Shown here one piece after another: positions 36,188-46,155 of a DNA stretch of 64,000 nucleotides (positions are counted from its first letter, which is position 1; every line of letters starts with the position of its first letter). Both the position numbers and the translations under genes were made by a program. This DNA is from Halichondria panicea (taxonomy: Eukaryota > Porifera > Demospongiae > Suberitida > Halichondriidae). The stretch is taken from assembly GCF_963675165.1 (NCBI RefSeq), contig NC_087393.1, positions 413,502 to 477,501 on the forward strand, read 5' to 3'. The notes under the pieces were generated by a model. It ran no database searches and had not been told where the DNA came from. It worked only from the letters and a program-made list of their open reading frames with translations.

Positions 36188-39100
36188 GGTACGCTGGGAT
36201 TGATGAGGGACGGTGAGTACGCCTTCAACGTCCCGAGGGCATATCCTGTCTTCTGCTTACAGAGTGTCTTCAGGTCCTCAGAGGAGGCCACTATCTTCTC
36301 CATGTAGGCCAACTCCCTCAGGGCCACGTTCAAACCATCAAACGCTTTGAAAACTCTCTCGAAACACTCGGGGTAAAATCGAAAAGTCTTCTCGGCAAAC
36401 AAATCCATACACTGCTCCAGACGCGAGTACAACTTGATACAACTATCCACTGGATGGGCCATGTCGAATTTGAACACGTAGCTATGGTTCCCGCTAGCCG
36501 GCCGCTTGTACTGATTCAGGTCAAACAGCTGCTTGTTGAGATCGCTCTCGTGCAAAGCCTCGCTCAGAATATCCGTGTACTCTGTGATCTGAGGCAAGTC
36601 TTCCTCCTCCCGACTATCGTACATCCCGACAATGATGGTCCGTTTCTCCTCCCCCACCGTTCCCTGCTGAATAAGGCGGAGCCAGAACGAGAGGTTTTCA
36701 AACTGAATGAGTGGGTCGTCGGCGAGATCTTTGAGCGATCCGGTTACGAGGTAGAGCCCAGCTGTGCGTAGATAAATGTGAGCAAAACGACGCTCAAAAC
36801 CTGAGTTGAACATTTGAGGAACGTAGTGTCTACTGGCAGTATTCCTCACGGAGGTCATTCGCATCATTCGGGGGGGTTTTTGGTTAATAGGGGTGGTGGG
36901 AATAGTTTCGAAATTCGCATAATTGGAACATATAGAGCCTCTTCGCATGCTCTTGTCCGAGTCGAATTGAAACCACAACTTGTTTGGCTTCTGTCCTTTC
37001 TTGAGGGGAGATGCTTCGATGTCATTGTTTACTTCTGTAAAGCTTCCATTTTGATCTTCGAATTTTGGATCGGAGACGTCACTGCCATAGGAGATGGCGG
37101 AGGTGTGTTTGGAGGAGGGTGGGTGGAGGGAGGAGCGTGGGCCGTGATCTGTAGTGAGGTAGCCAAAGAGGCGGGAGGCCATGTTAGAGCTGTCTGAGAG
37201 AATGAAGAGGGGAACGGGGAGGTCCTCACGAGTGGGGTCCAGGACACTCACTGCAAGGGGGGACATCATAAAATCAATGATCACTCTCTATAATACAGCC
37301 AGATTAATGGGCCTTAAAGTCTATATATAATTATTGGAACTACATGTACTTTCATTTAAAATAAAAAACTAGAGTGGAAGTAGTTCTATTAACTTGAATT
37401 CCGTGGGTCCAATATCAACGATTTTTTGATTTTCTGAAAGCTTAGAAAAAGACCTTTCAAATAGTGTCATCAAAGTTCATATTTGAGAGATAAAAAGTAT
37501 TTGTCAATTTGGCGATACCATGGTCCAAGGCCGAAAAATAACAAATTAGGGCCCCTGACAAAAATATTTGATTTTAACACATCATTTGAAAGGTCTCTTC
37601 CTAAGCTTTCAGAAAATCATAAAAATTTTGACATCGGATCAACGATACTCAAGTTATGGCTGTTGAAAGATGTTCAACTACACCCCCCTCTGTCTGATGG
37701 TTTGGGGATTTTTCAACTGCCATAACTTGAATTCCGTGGATCTAATGTCAATTTTTTTTGAATTTTTTTAAACCTTAGAAAAAAATAGTTGAAATGGTGT
37801 CATCAAAAATCATATTTGAGAGATAAAAGTATTCACAAATTTGGCGATACCATGAATAATAGCCCATTGTCCAAGGCCGAAAAATGAAAAATTAGGGCCC
37901 TAACGGAATTTTGGATTGAAACACATCATTTGAAAGGTCTTGTTCTGAAAATCATAACATTTTCGACATTGGATCAATGGAATTCAAGTTATGGCTGTTA
38001 GAGTTGTTCATTTTCCACTTCTTTATTACAGCCACTTTTGGCCGGTCTGTCTTGGGGTTTTACTGCTACAGTATTATACTTCTAATGACAGGTAGCATAC
38101 AGTGAACAAGATCTACAAAGGCTAATAGAATCAACATTAATTGAGAGAACCACGGTTAACAGTGACACATGTGGGCCTCAAGTTATGCTAGGAATGTCAA
38201 GTGCCTGATCAAAGTCCACATAAACACAAACCACAATTAAAAGCTAGCTCACATTCTCCTAGAAGAGGTGGTAGTTGAGGCTTCTCTTTCTTGGAGTGAA
38301 TAAACCTCACCATGAGCTGAACACTGTCCCTCTTTGTCTCAGCCTGAAAGATGGTGGAGATTCCCTTAATGGAGTAGCCGTCCAAGAAGCAGCCATTTAT
38401 AGACTGTATGTGCGTGTAGCGTCCCACTCGCCGCCTCAGGTCAGACACGCAGTCATCGTTGAGCGCTTTTATGAGTGCTATCCGTGGGAAGGCCGAATCC
38501 GGGCACATCTAGAGGGGAGGGGGTTAGTAGAGTGAGTGGGGGGTTAATTATAATAGAGAGAGGGGGGTTAATATAGTGAGTAGGGGGTTAATTATAATAG
38601 AGAGAGGGGGGTTAATATAGTGAGTAGGGGGTTAATTATAATAGAGAGAGGGGGGTTAATATAGTGAGTGGTAATTCAGAGGAGGTCCGACATGCGTGCA
38701 CGAATCACTACAAGTTCAGTGCATTTGGCCTGGACATTATCACGTGACTGCAATGACATCAATGCACTGAACTTGTAGTGATTCGTGCACAGATGTCGGA
38801 TCTCCTCTGGTGGTAATTGTATGTAAATTACATCAGTATGCAGTCAGCCATAATGACTGCAACTTAGTAAAAAGTTAGCAATCTGACCTACTAATACTAT
38901 TAAAAAGTGTAAACAGAGGTAATAGTTTCCTGCCAGCCCACCCACACACTAATTAAATTAGCACAATACATACCCGCAGCAGGGTACAAGCACACTACAA
39001 GTGAGGGCGATCATAATCCGAGGGTACTTACCTCCCTGGTGACGAGGGTGATGCCTAGGGACGAGCGGTCCTTAGTAACATTGATGAGTTTGGGCATTTT

Positions 39101-40943
39101 GCTCCAGTAGGCGTTGTCAATAGCGTAGGGAGCGGGCTGGGAAGCTGCAGGACATACAAATATAATAATAATAATAACACTGTATGGTGTACATAGTAAT
39201 GTGTTACACAAGCATACTATAATAGTATATCATATGATGGCTAGGGGTGTTCAAAACATTTCGAGTACACTATAAACTGTAAAACTGCAATTTAGCTCTT
39301 TAAAGTTGCCTAAAAATAAAAATATTAAGTATTGCATGTGAGATAGATGTAAGGAAAGGGTCACCACCACTACTAAATTAAGAAATGGAAGCACAACAGA
39401 TCGACAACAGAATGACGTTATATATATATAAAGTATGAGAGAGCAGCTGTAGCACTACACACAACAGGAAGGCATCACCACAAACACCGTATCATCACAC
39501 ATATATATTATGTCACATGCACTTGTCCACTAATGCAGCAGTCTAAGAAGACAAGAAATGCATTTAAACACTCTCATTCTAAGCCATGGTAATGTAACCG
39601 GTAGCCTAAGGTGAAGGTGAAGGTTGTCATGCACAGGAAACACCCTCCCACACACACACACACACAGGGATGACAGTTAAATGGCCTCTTCCTGTGCAAC
39701 CATTATACAGCAGGAAATAATATAGTTACTCTCTAGGGAGGCTTGAGCCTGGAGAGGTGAACTGTCGCCTATCAATACTTACATTCCATGATGGCACAAT
39801 GCAGGCCAGCTGTGACAGTGGCCTCTAGTGCTTGGAAGCTAAGTGTGACTATGCAAGCTTTAGCTGAGCTAGTTACAGCTCTTCTTTGTACTAGTACACA
39901 CCGTAGCAACCTTGCAGTAAAGGCAATGTGACAATGGGACTACACATTTAAATATGGGGCTCCCACAGTACTCTGTTGCCAGTAGAAACCACACACACAC
40001 ACACGCACACATACCCACCTCCAAAGTGTCCCAGTATCTTCTTTACCAGCTCCTCAATGTCACCCCGGGCGTCAAGATGCAGGAAGCCCTTAACCTGCTT
40101 GGGCTGGTATGACCGCTGAGAGGGTGTGGTTGCCTGAGTGTCTATAAAAACAACCTCGGAGACACGATGTCCATTGTTACCGTGGGGCAAGAAAAACTCC
40201 TCCTCTTGCGCAGAGCTGTTTTGTCGCTGAAACACGCGAGACCTCAGAGGGGGAAGTCCCACAAAGACGTGATAATTGACTCCTTTAGCAGTCGCTATAC
40301 TGACCCAGAGCTGCCCATCTTTTTTCATTTCTATGACTTCAACCCGAGCCGTCCTCCCGGACAAATGCTCTCTCAGTCGAATAGCAATCCTTTCACATAG
40401 GAGTTTGTCCCCTCCAGTTGGATACCACACCGCTACGGTACAGCTTTGCCCTTTGAGCTGCTCGCACAGTTTCAACAGCTGATCTTGCTCAGAGAAATCT
40501 TCTACTGCCTCTGGGGGCGTGGCTGGAGATGGGAGAATGAAACCTCCGTCGGATTGTTGAATGATTGGAAGTGGGCCAATTGGTGGCTGACTGGGTGTGA
40601 GGGGAGTGCGTCCATTGGGGTAGGAGTCAGGGCTTCTCAAGTACGATTTGGCCATTTCAACCAGACAGGCTCTAAAGGATTTGAGCAAAATATGAAGGTG
40701 TCTGATCGATTGATTGTATTTTAATAGGATATCAAGTTGTGCAGTTTTGTACACAATGAGCTAGCTCAAGTTATACACATATAGGAGGGGAGACACTACT
40801 CACCTTGTAGAGAAGCTGCAGGCACTTGATTGTGTGTTTGTTTAAATATATTGATGAGTGTCTGATCAGTTGTGTTGGAGATCCAGGTCACTGTAGGTCC
40901 ACAATATAATACTTCAAAGTCTTGGGGATAGTGTAAGCATCGT
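33825..40943 (-). CDS. PDZ / pseudo-Roc / COR-like / Death-domain protein (ROCO-related)
   Basis: Minus-strand exons 40943-40804, 40669-40019, 39144-39032, 38508-38253, 37250-36186, 35707-35098, 34774-34591, 34355-34248 and 34100-33825 join in phase (about 1,130 residues). No start codon was found for the first exon, so the 5' end is open. A PDZ domain (SSLGITLV to VQLMVRF) spans exons three and four. The following exon has a Roc-like fold pattern: [19 protein letters not shown], then [15 protein letters not shown] and IIVGMYDS. P-loop, G3 and G4 residues are replaced. A COR-like region with YYFVPSLA and [13 protein letters not shown] follows. The last exon is a roughly 90-residue Death domain ([29 protein letters not shown]). 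Roc-COR-Death is the tail order of DAPK1. A (GATGAG)n stretch encodes an acidic DEDE run before it. Signalling scaffold is inferred. Confidence 0.8.
34450..34570. repeat. interspersed inverted-repeat element, short copy 2
   Basis: About 120 bp carrying GTGTCAAAAACAGGCTGAAA, CAGATCATCTGAAAAGGCC, TTCAGAAAATCATAAAATTA and GTTATTGGACCAACGGAACT, very close to the right half of the copy at 12850-13165. It lies in an intron next to a donor site. Confidence 0.85.
35935..36185. repeat. (CA)n microsatellite, about 250 bp, abutting a splice donor
   Basis: Nearly uninterrupted CA repeats with CG variants. On the minus strand the exon of the Death-domain gene ends at 36186 and its donor is the first GTGTGTG of the repeat, so the intron begins inside the microsatellite. 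Confidence 0.95.
37370..38040. repeat. interspersed inverted-repeat element, about 1.9 tandem units
   Basis: Contains two rounds of AATTCCGTGG..CCAATxTCAA, TTTTCTGAAAGCTTAGAAAA, TTTGGCGATACCATGG, CCAAGGCCGAAAAAT and ACATCATTTGAAAGGTCT. The series then continues with ACATxGGATCAACGATACTC. Same family as the array at 53366-54715. It lies in an intron of the Death-domain gene. Confidence 0.9.
38527..38665. repeat. 44-bp minisatellite, three units
   Basis: The unit GGGGGGTTAATTATAATAGA plus GAGAGGGGGGTTAATATAGTGAGT recurs with 44-bp spacing (TTAATTA at about 38544, 38588 and 38632). Confidence 0.9.
38668..38818. mobile_element. foldback element with 9-bp target-site duplication
   Basis: Inverted arms of about 48 bp, AGAGGAGGTCCGACATGCGT and onward to GTTCAGTGCATT, are repeated in reverse complement up to CTCCTCT at 38808. 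The element is flanked on both sides by GTGGTAATT (38668-38676 and 38810-38818). Its end AGAGGAGGTCCGACA is shared with the element at 59400-59513. Confidence 0.88.
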
Positions 40944-41110
40944 CTGAAACAGTCTTGAGTGTTAGTCTTGCATAATAAAGCTACTACATGTATATACTCG
41001 ACTACTTATCATTTATCATTTATACAAGGCTGAAAAGCTACAATAATATACTCTAAATCAACGAAATTTCTCCAGAAAGGTCTGGCCTTTAAAGTAATAT
41101 TGAATAAGCA

Positions 41111-41761
41111 ATGGCCTCACATAATACTGGACCTGTGTCTAGCTCCAGGAGTGGGAAGGTGGCTGAACGTTTACGAAAGAGAATAGAAGATGGAGAATAT
41201 TATGAGGCGTTGCAGACTTATAAAGCTCTCTACTCGAGGTACAGAGCTCAGGGGAGGGAGCAGGAGGCTGTAGACTTGGTCTATGAGGGTGCTGCCACTC
41301 TACTAGAAAACAGTCAAGTATGTATAGACTGTATGTATTCGTTCTAGTATACCGTGCATGCATGCTAAAGTGAGGAGGGTTTTTCCCTTCAGAGCATGCA
41401 GTCGATATCTACCACACCTTGTGAATATAGTTGTATACTGAAAGCGCATACCAAACACGTTATGTCATGCTAGCTAGTGTTGACATCTATGACCACTAAC
41501 TCATAATTAGAACTAACTAACCAAATGGAAAATCCCTTCGCCTTGCATGTTTTGACTTGGTAGCCCCAAGGCTGAGTAACTAGAATCCCTTCATGACAAC
41601 CTCGTGTTGTAGTATGATGTAATTGGTGAAATTGATCCCCTTATCAGTTGTTAGCAGTCATAGCACACACCACACACACGCACACACCATACACACAACA
41701 CACACACACTCACACCATACACACAATACACACACACACACACACACCACGCACACGCACG

Positions 41762-41815
<54 letters not shown>

Positions 41816-42538
41816 ACACACGCACACGCATACGCACACACCACACATACAGTGGGAATGTGGAACTGATTTAGCACTGACTGTCATCAATTTCCACAAG
41901 GAGAAGAACTCACCAATAACTGACACAACTCTGGAGTCCATCAGTCGTCTCTTCCACCTTTATAGCCTCCCTCCCCAGACAGCCACAGGCGCTGACTCGA
42001 TTAGCATGAGACTAATAGACCTCGTCGATATCAATCCAAGAGAACTGTTCGTCAGGGCCGCTCTCAAGTGAGTTCAGATGTCATTGGAGGGGGTGTACAG
42101 TGGGATCCCTCTATTTGAGTCCTGGCCTTTATAACTATATTATTATTTGTGGTTGAGCAGTATTTATTCATTTTGTGGATAATATTTTTCGTGGTTGCTG
42201 CTTGCACTGCAGGTAAAGATAGGTAAGATCGCTTCATTCGTGGTCAGACCTTCAACCACGAAAACCACGAATATTTTGCCCCATGAAAATTACCCTCTAC
42301 ATACGGTAGCTTACTGTATACATTTAGTGTATATTCATAGGCTGGCACTTTACAATGAATATGGTTGATTAAGAATGAGGAAAACTGTATCATTTTCAGC
42401 ATGCCAGTTTCTTCCTTCCTTCAGTGAAACAAACTCTCTCCTTATTAGATATCTAATGTGGTTTCCCTTCTGTTTGCAGGTGGTCTAGCGTAGTGGGAGA
42501 TGAGGCCACACACACGCACGCACACGCACACACACATG

Positions 42539-42609
<71 letters not shown>

Positions 42610-43001
42610 CCTGCAGGTGGTCTAGCGTAGTGGGTGATGAGGCCACATGCAAGTATGGACATCCTCAGATACACCAGACAATCGCCAAACAATACTGGAA
42701 AGGTGAGTTATGAGTATTGTATATAATACCATTTCCTGCCATAGTGTATACACTACCGTAACGCTGCATATTTCAGTGAGGTCAAAAGACATTAGTGTGA
42801 GCCTGCATCCAGAACTGGAACTGTTCAAAGGGCTACAACTTGCATACTTTAATTGTGAAAATGCACAATCCTAAATTAAGTTATAAGCTATCAAATTAGA
42901 CACGTTTCGGGAAAAATCCCCTATTCAATATCTTATGCTTTTCTTTGAGAATGGAATATTTCTATTCGAAAGCAATCACCGATCTAAACACACCAGCATC
43001 A

Positions 43002-43041
<40 letters not shown>

Positions 43042-44181
43042 CTCACACACCACACACAGAGAAGCAGTATCCAATGTCAGGGGATCACTTCCTCTATGCT
43101 GAGGATCCTGAATCATTTGCAGACATGCTCATAGAGTTCTCCACACAGTATGGCTACCCTGCAGAGAGGAACTTCTTCATTGTCAGGGCTGTACTACAGT
43201 AAGTGCTTTGTAGTGTGTGTGTATCTATTCTTAGTCGTAAGTGAATGTGATGACCCTTTACCAGATCCCTGTACCAGATCTATGTTGACTTCCCAAAGAG
43301 TTATGCCAATTATGCCATAATATGCAACAGAAAAATTCTCTACTGCACAATCCTGATTTAAATTTAAGATGACCTTTACCGTCTCTCTACCATACCTTTA
43401 CACAGACTGTTGGTGTTGAACAAAGCTCGTACAGCTCTGCTGGCCTATCACCACTACATCACCACACACCCACACCTTACCTACATCTCTAAGAAGAGCC
43501 CACCATTCGAGGGAGAGCCAGCCCTCAACCTTGCATGGTTTCTACTACACAGCGCAGTCTATCTGAAGTCAGGGCAACCGTGTAATTATTACGTATATTC
43601 ATTTTGTGATTTTGCAGAGAGTTTACGGTGGATATTCTGGAGTGGATCAGGAGGAACTATAGTGCAGTGATAGAACGTGATCCTTCCTTCCCTGAGGTGA
43701 TGCATCCACCAGTATTCAGTATATTGCGTATAATTATTGTAACTATGCTTGTATACTCATCGGTTGATTGCTTACAGTGTATTACTCTTTGACTCCAGTA
43801 TATGGATAAGATTGGAGTAGTGTACTGTGGAGTGACCCCTGAGAAGAAACCAGAAGGAGGGCTAGAGGGAATATTCGGTGAGTTAACTAACTGTATGCTG
43901 ATGTGCTGGAATTTCTAGACTAGCTCCTTGTTGAATGATGGCGTGGCCACAATAGACAAAAGAAGGGCAACTACTTACAATTTTAGTTTCACTGTCTAAC
44001 TTAATCACAATGTTAACTGTTTTGACTATTATATTTTAACACTCATTAGTGTGTTTCCCCTTCTGTAGACTCCTTCATGAGCTCCATGGCTCCACCCACA
44101 GGACCACCACAGGCAGTGGACATTACAGACCCACCTCCCACTAAGACTGCTGCTCTAGACTCTGATGATGTATTGGACTAA
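41111..44181 (+). CDS. GET4: Golgi to ER traffic protein 4 (GET4/TRC35)
   Basis: Exons 41111-41317, 41853-42067, 42617-42702, 43060-43198, 43406-43579, 43618-43696, 43799-43877 and 44069-44181 join in phase to 363 residues; human is 327. The sequence follows GET4 from GDYYEA-like EYYEALQTYKALYSRY near residue 28, through ALKWSS, HPQIHQTIAKQYW, a DMLIEFSTQYGYPAE block, to a C-terminal acidic DSDDVLD. GET4 is an alpha-solenoid that, with UBL4A and BAG6, hands tail-anchored proteins to GET3 for ER insertion. Two introns are mostly (CA)n, with acceptors formed by CACACAG-type ends. The donor of exon five (CC then GTGTAA) was chosen because it alone restores phase and the family alignment. Confidence 0.93.
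41665..41852. repeat. (CA)n microsatellite in GET4 intron 1
   Basis: CA repeats with scattered CG and AT interruptions continue to within a few bases of the acceptor CACATACAG. Confidence 0.9.
42131..42303. mobile_element. MITE-like element, copy 3 (GET4 intron 2)
   Basis: Shares with copies at 26788 and 27320 the body TGTGGTTGAGCAGTATTTAT, CGTGGTTGCTGCTTGCACTG, AACCACGAAAACCACGAATA and the end GAAAATTACC. The left terminal repeat is degraded. Confidence 0.8.
42476..42509 (+). pseudogene. truncated upstream duplicate of GET4 exon 3 start
   Basis: TGCAGGTGGTCTAGCGTAGT with GGGAGATGAGGCCACA repeats, with one base change, the acceptor and first 33 bases of the real exon (42617 onward). It then runs into (CA)n. 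The copy keeps a usable CAG acceptor, but its reading continues into Thr-His repeats, so it is a decoy or relic rather than a working exon. Confidence 0.85.
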
Positions 44182-44397
44182 CATACGTAGCTATTAATAA
44201 GGAATTTTAATAATTAAATTTTGTCTTCTGTGTCAATCAATTTTGCCATCATTGAATCTCAATTCAATAATGTGATTCTTGAACCAATACATGATTTGTC
44301 AAACGATCAGATCAGAGAAATATCACTCAAAATTCACATTCTGTCAACAATACAACATGTGTACTGCATGTAACAATATAGGTCAGTGTTCAGTAGT

Positions 44398-45627
44398 TTA
44401 GGCCTCGGGCTGTGGTCTGGCAATAGGCTGGGGACCTTGGGTCTTGGCCAGATAGTCCGTGAACTCTTGGAATGGTACCTTGCCCAACTTTGTGTCTGCC
44501 CAGAGGTCAGGGGTCAAATAGGTGTACGTCTTAGAGATGGCATAAAACGTAGCCTTAGCTGTGTGGGAAATTATATCATTTGATTATATAATATCATGAC
44601 TCTTGAATTAAAACACATAACAAAAATTACTGACTAGCAGTAGCAAAAGCAAATTGTATCACAGTACTCTATAATACAGCAAGTCATGACTGGCATACCA
44701 AAGTTTCCCAGAGTGGCTGTCTGTCCCCTAGCACTGGTGTAGCAGTCAGAGACACCAGCCATTGTCAACAGCTTCTTGGAGACTCCAGCAGCCACGATAC
44801 TAGTACCTCTGGGAGCAGGGATGAGTCTCACCAACACACTGCCGCACTTGCCTGTCAACTGATCAGAGAAGGGGGGGGGGGGGGGTACATGACAATCACA
44901 ATACAGCAGACACACTGTTAAGTATAACTGCATGTACATTTCAATTTCATATTACATACGACTTCAGGAATACTGGATTATAATTATGATTATGTAATTG
45001 TATGCAATCGGACAAATTATTATTATTATTATAGACATAAACACAAGAGTTTCAGCTTTGTACTTACCTTGCAGGGGACTGTGTGAGGGGTTCCGAGCTT
45101 GTTCCCCCAGTAGCCTTGACGCACAGGAATCACAGAGAGCTTGGCGAGTACGATGGCTCCTCGAATAGCCGTAGCCACTTCTTTGGAGCATTTCACACCG
45201 AGACCGACATGACCAGAGTAGTCTCCCATAGCAACAAAGGCCTTGAAGCGAGTACGCTGTCCAGCACGGGTTTGTTTCTGCACTGGCATGATCTTGAGGA
45301 CCTCGTCTTTGAGAGAGCTGCCAATGAAGAAGTCTATTATCTCAGCCTCTTTGATAGGAATGGAGAAGAGGTAGATATCTTGCAAACGCTTGATTTTGCC
45401 ATCTTTTACAAGACGGCCAAGTTTAGTGACAGGAATCCACTGTAAAAAAAACAACGTATTATTTATACAAGTGAGAATTATAATTTTTTTTATACCTCTT
45501 TCTCCTCTGGCTTGCCTCGTCCCCTCCCTCTTCCCCGGCCACGACCTCGGCCTCTTCCGCGACCACGTCCAAATCCTCCACGATCTCCACCACCACGATC
45601 ACCACCGGCTGATGCTGGGTCTGCCAT
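44398..45627 (-). CDS. RPS2: small ribosomal subunit protein uS5 (RPS2)
   Basis: Minus-strand exons 45627-45496, 45439-45068, 44858-44699 and 44558-44398 join in phase to 274 residues; human is 293. A Gly/Arg repeat at residues 14-36 (RGRGRG) is the known methylated N-terminal tail. The S5 double-stranded RNA-binding domain follows ([19 protein letters not shown], GDYxGHVGLG, [15 protein letters not shown]-like). The C-terminal S5 fold ([24 protein letters not shown]) is present. It is a core 40S protein at the mRNA entry channel. The start at 45627 gives the usual MADP-type N-terminus. It is divergent from DNAI2 and tail to tail with GET4. Confidence 0.97.
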
Positions 45628-45989
45628 TTGCTGTCACAAACCAAAAAAACATAGTTACATCAAAACTTCACTATGAATAAATGATGATAATTATCTTTCG
45701 TTGCAAATGCACCCCTCCAAACAAGATAGTACTAAACATAAATAACATGAATATGGAAATCAACAATTACATGTAAATATTAGTTGAATGTGTAGCAGAT
45801 GTCCATGGATTATGACTTACATGATGATGCTTTCTCTATACTGAATCCACGTTGTGAACAGAGAAGGTTTCGTTATGCGCATGCTCAGTAAATACTCCTA
45901 ATTTGCAGCCCCTCCCCCTAGCAACTCACAAAATGGCGTACAGATCAAACACAGCTAGCTAAGTCTTTCATTTATTTGCAGCTCAACGA

Positions 45990-46003
45990 GTCTGTATAGC
46001 AAC
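45990..46003 (+). promoter_or_regulatory. possible RFX half-site upstream of DNAI2
   Basis: GTCTGTATAGCAAC ends in the strong X-box half-site ATAGCAAC, 153 bp before the DNAI2 start codon. The left half is poor. A second CTAGCAAC half-site is at 45918-45925. Both lie in the roughly 530-bp space shared with RPS2. Confidence 0.35.
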
Positions 46004-46155
46004 CAATATAATAGTCCTAAAAGGTAAGTACAGATGCATTGTACAGTAAAATTAGCTTAGATCATACTTTAGTAGAAGCTAGCTGCCCAATAAAGTGTTT
46101 AAATCTCCTGCAGATTTATAGTGACCAGATAAGCAGTTTTAAGCAGTGAAGAAAG

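Noticed and set aside
35912-36307. Long Cys-Val and Thr-His ORFs on both strands
   Set aside because: Translations of the (CA)n microsatellite. The same applies near 41623-41941, 42453-42692 and 63626-63876.
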